Shown piece by piece: positions 1 through 4,610 of a DNA stretch of 13,187 nucleotides. The notes under the pieces were generated by a model. That model saw nothing but the letters and a program-made list of their open reading frames with translations. It did not search any database and was not told the origin of the DNA. Position 1 is the first letter of the stretch. Each line of letters opens with the position of its first letter. Source of the stretch: Chrysochromulina tobinii (taxonomy: Eukaryota; Haptophyta; Prymnesiales; Chrysochromulinaceae); the NCBI GenBank assembly GCA_001275005.1, contig JWZX01002094.1, forward strand, positions 1 through 13,187, written 5' to 3'. The translations under genes were made by a program, and so were the position numbers.

Positions 1-1
1 G

Positions 2-1081
2 GTGAGCGTGTCTGCCGCGGGCGCGGCGTCGCGCTCACGCGCCGTGGCGGTGGCCGGAGAGGCGGCGGCCGAGGCGGCTGTGGTTGAGGCGAGGGAGAAT
101 CCGGTGTTGAAGGAGATGGCGGCGGCGGAGGAGGAGGCGGAAGAGGCGGAGGAGGCGGAGGAGGCGAGCTCGTACAACTTTGAAGGCACCCGCTCGACGC
201 CCGCGGTGCCCATCACGACGCCCGACATGCCCATCACGACGCCCAAGATGCCCAGCACAACGCCCGCGGTGCCCAGTCGTTTTTCGAGCACGCGGCGGTT
301 CATCGCCCGCGAGGCGGCGGCTGAGGTGGAGGACGAGACCGAGGCGACGGCGTCTAACGTGCTCCATCGCCAAGGGTGGTATCTCCTTCGACGAGCGCAC
401 GTGGTGGACGAGACGGTTGTGTCCGCCATTCGGGCGTCGCGATTCGAGCCGATCTTCAACGGCCACGCGCCCGGCGAGGCGCCGCTGCGCCACATGGGCC
501 GCGACGCGCGCTCTTGGGCGTCCCAGCTCGAGGGCGTGTTCAGCGCCGTGCTGGGCGAGGCCGGCCTGCTGGCATGCTCGGACGGCGTTTCGTCAAAAGT
601 GGTGCGTGATTGCTATGCGCTGCGCAGCCTGCCGCTGCCGGGCCTGCGCGCCCGTGCAGACGAGGGCGCCGTTGCGGGCGCCGACGGCGAGGTCGCCGAC
701 GTGGGCGCCGACGGTCTGCGCGCCCGTGCGGAGGAGGAGGAGGCGCGCGCGGCGCTCGAGGGGCGACAGCCGGCGCATTCGGATTCTCCGGAGCCGTTGC
801 CGCCTTCGTCCCTCGCGGACATTGCGGATGCGGACTTCCCGCTCTCGGCACTGCTCGCCGTGCAGCCGCGGACGAAACTGTGGATCTTCCCCAACGGCTG
901 CGACGACCCGAACCCGATGCTGCTGCGTCTTGCGGTGGGCGACATGCTCGTGTGGCGCGGCGACCTCGTCCATGCGGGCGCGGGCTACGCTGAGGAGCAC
1001 GTGCGTGTTCATGCGTACGTCGACCCGCCGTCGCACATCTACCAGCGCCCGTTTGGGAAGACCAACCGGTGTGGGCTGTGA
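2..1081 (+). CDS. 2OG/Fe(II) dioxygenase-like (double-stranded beta-helix) protein, 5' end uncertain
   Basis: The C-terminal half looks like a 2-oxoglutarate/Fe(II)-dependent oxygenase fold. Counting from base 2, an HxD pair is visible at H259-D261 (in QPAHSDSPEP), a distal His at H324 (GDMLVWRGDLVHAG), and an Arg at R335 in the next strand that would hold the 2OG carboxylate. These are the expected metal and cosubstrate ligands in the right order. The domain begins near residue 120. The first ~115 residues are Ala/Glu-rich and low-complexity, with a TTPxMPI-type heptad repeat. The frame is open to the window edge with no ATG there; the first in-frame ATG is at 116. Base 2 begins GTGAGC, which resembles a splice donor, so the true 5' structure is unknown. 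A 24-codon in-frame duplication expands the segment just before HxD. Substrate cannot be inferred: prolyl hydroxylase-like and phytanoyl-CoA-hydroxylase-like enzymes share these ligands. The stop codon lies inside a short repeat, and a spliced alternative C-terminus is possible. Confidence 0.65.
   Translation: MSVSAAGAASRSRAVAVAGEAAAEAAVVEARENPVLKEMAAAEEEAEEAEEAEEASSYNFEGTRSTPAVPITTPDMPITTPKMPSTTPAVPSRFSSTRRFIAREAAAEVEDETEATASNVLHRQGWYLLRRAHVVDETVVSAIRASRFEPIFNGHAPGEAPLRHMGRDARSWASQLEGVFSAVLGEAGLLACSDGVSSKVVRDCYALRSLPLPGLRARADEGAVAGADGEVADVGADGLRARAEEEEARAALEGRQPAHSDSPEPLPPSSLADIADADFPLSALLAVQPRTKLWIFPNGCDDPNPMLLRLAVGDMLVWRGDLVHAGAGYAEEHVRVHAYVDPPSHIYQRPFGKTNRCGL
197..280 (+). repeat. 21-bp in-frame tandem repeat coding TTPxMPI heptads
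   Basis: Four copies of a 21-bp unit start at 197, 218, 239 and 260 (ACGCCC....TGCCCA.CAC), coding a Thr/Pro heptad repeat (TTPDMPI, TTPKMPS and so on). This forms a flexible linker in the low-complexity N-terminal part of the dioxygenase-like protein. Confidence 0.8.
644..737 (+). repeat. In-frame direct repeat 72 bp apart inside the dioxygenase-like gene
   Basis: The sequence CTGCGCGCCCGTGC begins at 644 and again at 716, exactly 24 codons apart, coding LRARADEG and LRARAEEE. It brackets an Ala/Gly/Asp-rich insert between the strand before the active site and the HxD motif. It reads through in frame. No in-phase GT-AG pair that removes it cleanly was found. Confidence 0.7.
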
Positions 1082-1123
1082 CACTGTGAAGACCACACTG
1101 TGAAGACCAACCGGTGTGGGCTG
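1057..1123 (+). repeat. 22-bp direct repeat overlapping the stop codon of the dioxygenase-like gene
   Basis: GAAGACCAACCGGTGTGGGC (22 bp with the following TG) occurs at 1057-1078 and 1102-1123, with a shortened GAAGACCACACTGT copy at 1088 between them. The first copy codes the last residues before the TGA at 1079, so the stop exists because of the sequence inserted between the two copies. Confidence 0.85.
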
Positions 1124-1762
1124 GTGACGCAGGCCCTTACGGCGGCGGCGGTCGGCGGGGGCGATGGCCATGCGCCGGCTGGTGCACGGTGGCCTGAGCG
1201 GGTACGAAATATGGTGCAGCTCCACGGCACACGCGCAGTTCAACGACTCCGTCGAATAATTAAACGATAACGACTCGTCGCGTGGCGTTTGACCGTTACG
1301 AACGTTATAATAACCTGAAACCTCCATACGCGAACTCACCCGAAGGGTTCCCCCGAACGCGCACGTGGACATCCGATCACTGTGGCGCGTCGTCTGGCGA
1401 CGAGGACGACTGTCAACGACGGGTCCGCCTCCCGTCCGGTCGCGCCACGTTGGCTCACGTCGACGTTCACGTTTTTCATAGACGTTTTTTCACGTTGAGG
1501 TTTTGGGATTTCGCGGTCACAACTCACACGAGACAGTTTCAACGTACGAGCTCGGGCGGGCCAGGGCCTGGGCCGAGAGACTGAGAGTGCGCCGGGTGGT
1601 GCGCATGTACGCGCAACATCGCTCGATGCGCCCCAGCACGCTCGCCGTCGCCGCCCCGGTGGCCCGGGAGAAGGTGGTCCGCGTGCACGGTCGCTACCGC
1701 CCCGTTTGGAGCCCCTGCTGCTTCGGCGCGCCGGCTGGCGTGTCCCCACAGTCGGTCAGCCG
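1124..1762. other. Intergenic region between convergent genes
   Basis: No convincing gene was seen. A small AT-rich island (about 1253-1320, with AATAATTAAACG and TTATAATAAC) stands out from the GC-rich surroundings and could belong to a 3' end or an origin-like site, but nothing specific is recognised. A possible alternative last exon of the upstream gene would run from 1133 to a TAA at about 1258. Confidence 0.5.
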
Positions 1763-2880
1763 TCAATTACTTTGCGACTTGGGCTGAGGGGGGGGGAGTA
1801 GTTCTCTCTCCTCATCCTTGGGCGCCGTGCCGGGCGGCTTGGCGGGTGCGCTGCCGGCCGCCTTGATGTACGAGTAGACGGCCGCGGAGGCAAAGGTGAG
1901 GAGGCAGCCGAGGTACTGGTTGGCGTTCCACCCGCCCAGCTCGCCCAGCAGCAACGACGAGAGGAAGAGCAGCAGCACGATCTTTACATTCCCGAGGATG
2001 GCGGTCCCAACGGACGAGAGTGTTCGGACAGACTGAAACAGCACAACGTTGTACACGACGGCGACGCAGCAGCTGCCCAGGAGGAAGCCCACGGTGGCGT
2101 ACGGCTTGTTGTGCAAGCTGTCGGCGAGTATGGTGTACTCGGTCGCGAAGGCGAAGGGCGCGAGCGTAATGAAGGCTACCGGCCCCGTGTAAAAGGTCAT
2201 CTGGAACGAGTCGAGCTTGCCGGAGCGGCCCGTCATCACCTTGCCCGAGATGCTCATCTGGATGGACTGCATGACCGTGGAGATCAGGGTGAGCACGATG
2301 CCGAGGGTCGAGTTGCGCGACTCCTCCCAGACGGCGAGCATCACGCCGAGCGAGATGATGAGTAGGCAAACGATCTCTCCCTTGGTAGGCACTTTGGACT
2401 CGATGCACACCGCGAGGATCGCCACCAGGACCGGGATCGACGAGCGAATGATCTGGTTCATCGAGAGCTCCATGACGGTGAGCGACGCGTTGTTGCACGC
2501 GATCTGGAAGCCGTTCATGACGGCGATCATCGTGAGGCCCTTCCAGTCGTTTGCCAGCACCGTACTGTGTCTCGTGTTGTAGCCTTCGCTCATGAGCATC
2601 ATCGGCGCCAGCACGCACGCGCCAAAGATCATGTGGCAAGAGGTCATGATCAGTGGAAAGTTTAGGCCGTACAGGCCGAGGGCCCATCGATTGAGCAGAT
2701 TGAGGCCGCTATTCAGGAAAAGGTACCTGCAGGCAGCGCAGAGGGCAGAACGGCCACGTCAGATCAACGTCAGCGCCTGAGAGACAAGTTGAGTCGGCTT
2801 TCGTGAGGTTTTCGAGACGCGGATCCGCACATGAAAATGATGAAGATGCTGAAGCTCAGTTGCGCTGCCGTCATCGCCAT
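1763..2880 (-). CDS. Triose-phosphate-translocator (TPT)/drug-metabolite transporter family carrier, two exons
   Basis: This is a multi-pass carrier of the TPT/nucleotide-sugar branch of the drug/metabolite transporter superfamily. Exon 1 (2831-2880) starts at ATG 2880 and codes MAMTAAQLSFSIFIIF. Exon 2 (1763-2726) starts after a pyrimidine-rich tract ending CTGCAG. Joining them makes a continuous first membrane helix followed by NLLNRWALGLYGLNFPL, the typical TPT helix-1 segment with its N-[KR]-W pattern and a Phe-Pro-Leu that starts helix 2. Near residues 255-280 is GTAILGNVKIVLLLFLSSLL followed by LGE, the conserved NVK-containing helix of the family. About ten hydrophobic segments are visible. 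The C-terminal tail is Pro/Lys/Glu-rich and ends KSQSN. Predicted length is 337 residues, usual for the family. No clear plastid leader is seen, so a Golgi/ER or other endomembrane location is plausible. Substrate (nucleotide sugar, phosphoenolpyruvate or triose phosphate) cannot be told. It is transcribed divergently from the coiled-coil gene. Confidence 0.8.
2727..2830 (-). other. Predicted 104-nt GT-AG intron in the TPT-family gene
   Basis: On the minus strand the donor is AT|GTGCGG at 2830 and the acceptor is GCCTGCAG|GTACC ending at 2727, preceded by a C/T-rich tract. Exon 1 leaves two bases and exon 2 supplies one, making a Met codon in phase. Reading through instead meets a TGA. A second in-phase donor (GC|GTCTCG, 12 bases downstream in the transcript) would add four residues but is a poorer match to consensus. 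Confidence 0.7.
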
Positions 2881-3096
2881 GGCGCCCGGCGCCGACGGCG
2901 CAAGGAGGATGTCAATGCGAAGACAAATCGATAACTGTGAACGCTAACTTTAGGAAACTAAAAACTCGCGTTCTCGAAAAGGATCTGTGGCCTCAGGTGT
3001 CAACGGAAGCAACTTCGGTGAGTTTCGGTGCTGCCTGTGGGTCGCGTTCAAATCTCTCGCCGCCATGTCGACTTGTCCGTGGCCACGGTGAGCAAG
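2881..3096. promoter_or_regulatory. Shared divergent promoter/5'-leader region with a short upstream ORF
   Basis: These 216 bp separate the start codons of two divergent genes and must hold both 5' leaders and probably both promoters. No TATA box is recognised. On the plus strand an eight-codon upstream ORF (3065-3091) has a strong initiation context (GCCGCCATGTCG) and stops five bases before the ATG of the coiled-coil gene. This arrangement could lower or condition translation of that gene through reinitiation. Confidence 0.45.
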
Positions 3097-4089
3097 ATGT
3101 CGGAGCTCACGGCACCAATCGAGCCCTCGATGCAGGCGCAGACGGAAGCGACCGACGCCGCCGACCATCTGGCGGCGCTCCATGCGGCTCACAGCTTGGC
3201 TCTCGACGAGCTCCGAGCGAGGACCGACGCGCTGCAGCTGCAGCTCACGAGCGAACGCGAGCGCCATATGCGGCGGGAGGAGCAGCTCAAGGCAGAGATC
3301 GCACAGCTCCGAGAGGAGCGCGACACGGAGCGGCGTGCAGACGAGCGGCGGCGCTCGGCTGCAACCGTGCAGCCGTCGCTCTTGGCCGCAGCGGCGACGC
3401 CGCCAGCTCCCGGTCTTGGCAGGAGCAGCAGCGGCGGCGACGAGAGCGACGCCGAAGACACACCCGCGTGGCTCAAGGAGGCTGTTGACCTGACGGCGCA
3501 TGAGGCCGACGCGGAGACAGCGGCGTGGGGCAAGCGTGCAGAGGAGCTGGAGAAGGCGGAGGCGGAGGCGGAGGCGCATCGGGCAGAGGCGGAGGCGAGG
3601 AAGGCCGAGGTGCAAGTGAGCAAGGCTGAGGCGGAGGCCAGCAAGGCGAAGGCGGACGCGAGCCTAGCGATGGCCGAGGACGTGCAGCGGCAGGCGGCGC
3701 GCCTCGAGGCGCGTGTTCACGCACTGCTCGCCGAGCGGGACGCACTGCTCGCCGAGCGGGAGGCGCTGCTCGCCGAGAAGGGCGAGCTCCTCGCCGAGGT
3801 GGCGCGGCACGCCGGCCACACGAACCATAAGCAGAAGATCCTGTACGTGGCCAAGCTCAAGGAGGAGATCGACCATCTCAAGCTGCAGCTGCGGGAGGCC
3901 CGAGGGCTGGCCATGGCCTTGCCGGGGCTCGACAAGGAGAACGGGCCATCCCCCCCCCCGGCTGGAGTGCTCAAGGCAGCGCTCAAGGAGGGTGCCCGGC
4001 CTGTGCCGGCGCGTGCCGTTGCGGGAGGTGCCAAACCGCCAGGCGCCGTTGCAGGCGCCGTTGCGGGCGCACGCGCGGCGCGAGTCTAG
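3097..4089 (+). CDS. Coiled-coil protein with HMMR (RHAMM)-like C-terminus
   Basis: The first in-frame ATG is at 3097, after an in-frame TGA at 3019, giving 330 residues. Two long Ala/Glu/Arg/Lys-rich heptad regions (about residues 20-90 and 135-235) predict coiled coils. They are separated by a Ser/Gly/Asp acidic linker (GGDESDAED). The second contains a repeated LLAERDA/LLAEREA/LLAEKGE segment. At residues 240-256 the motif GHTNHKQKILYVAKLKEE closely resembles the conserved GHQNxKQKIxxVxKLK motif that I recall from the C-terminal domain of HMMR/RHAMM; a similar motif occurs in kinesin-12 tails. Next come a KEN box (K280-N282) and, about a dozen residues later, LKAALKEG, in the same order as in HMMR. 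Animal HMMR is a microtubule- and spindle-pole-associated protein, so a mitotic spindle or cytoskeletal role is inferred. The Ala/Gly/Val-rich tail is low-complexity. A run of ten C (3950-3959) in the coding sequence is a frameshift-prone spot, but the frame stays sensible after it. Confidence 0.7.
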   Translation: MSELTAPIEPSMQAQTEATDAADHLAALHAAHSLALDELRARTDALQLQLTSERERHMRREEQLKAEIAQLREERDTERRADERRRSAATVQPSLLAAAATPPAPGLGRSSSGGDESDAEDTPAWLKEAVDLTAHEADAETAAWGKRAEELEKAEAEAEAHRAEAEARKAEVQVSKAEAEASKAKADASLAMAEDVQRQAARLEARVHALLAERDALLAEREALLAEKGELLAEVARHAGHTNHKQKILYVAKLKEEIDHLKLQLREARGLAMALPGLDKENGPSPPPAGVLKAALKEGARPVPARAVAGGAKPPGAVAGAVAGARAARV

Positions 4090-4164
4090 AGAGCGCCGTG
4101 GCGGGCGCGAATCTAGAGAGCGGCCCACACCTCTCACCTGGTCGCCTCGCAAGAACGCCGGAGG

Positions 4165-4350
4165 CTCACGATGCAGATCGGAGGATGAGGATGAGCTCAT
4201 GATGAGCTCACGATGAGCTCGGATGAGCTCACGATGCAGATCGGAGGATGAGGATGAGCTCACTATGAGCTCGGATGAGCTCAGATGAGCTCCGAGCGAG
4301 CTCGGATGAGCTCAGATGAGCTCACGATGAGCTCGGATGACGATGAGCTC
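4165..4350. repeat. Array of 13 GAGCTC palindromes at 10-11-bp spacing
   Basis: GAGCTC begins at 4193, 4204, 4215, 4225, 4256, 4267, 4277, 4287, 4298, 4308, 4318, 4329 and 4345, embedded in GATGAGCTC(A/G) units. Spacing is 10 or 11 bp except one gap of 31 bp and one of 16 bp. A 35-bp unit containing GATGCAGATCGGAGGATGAG is duplicated at 4165-4199 and 4228-4262. The array lies between two convergent gene ends and has no coding role that I can support. Confidence 0.9.
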
Positions 4351-4610
4351 CGAGCGAGCTGCCAACTTACGTTTAGAGATCCATGGTGCATGGAGGGTAA
4401 TGAAGAACGAGCCACGCGCGCGCGTGCGACGTGCGCGTAGATACAGCCGGTCAGGCGTCGGGGCGGCACCCGGGCAGGCGCGACTGCCGACTCCACGGCC
4501 GCATACTGTTGAGTACCGGTAGCGACTAGCGTTCGTGCGTCTATACACCGCACTAACCACTATTAAAACACGTCACTAAACACCGCCGGCCGCCGCGCTC
4601 AATACGACGC
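4351..4610. other. Intergenic region with a CG-alternating tract
   Basis: No gene is seen. It holds an alternating purine-pyrimidine stretch (4413-4437, CACGCGCGCGCGTGCG and onward) of the kind that can adopt Z-DNA. It ends in an AT-richer segment near 4553-4580 that would be the 3' flank of the sulfotransferase-like gene. Confidence 0.5.

Noticed and set aside
593-1372. Minus-strand open frame opposite the dioxygenase-like gene
   Set aside because: It is Arg-rich with no domain character, and overlaps a plus-strand frame with an ordered HxD...H...R ligand set.
1282-1787. Short open frames on both strands in the convergent spacer
   Set aside because: None shows domain features or a good start context, and they overlap one another; treated as noncoding.
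3097-3150. Intron starting at ACG|GTGAGC (3089) and ending at GATGCAG (about 3136)
   Set aside because: The join would put the coiled-coil region out of frame, so the unspliced ATG at 3097 is preferred.
4165-4350. CRISPR-like array
   Set aside because: Units are about 10 bp with no unique spacers of regular length, and the context is eukaryotic; it is a simple tandem array.
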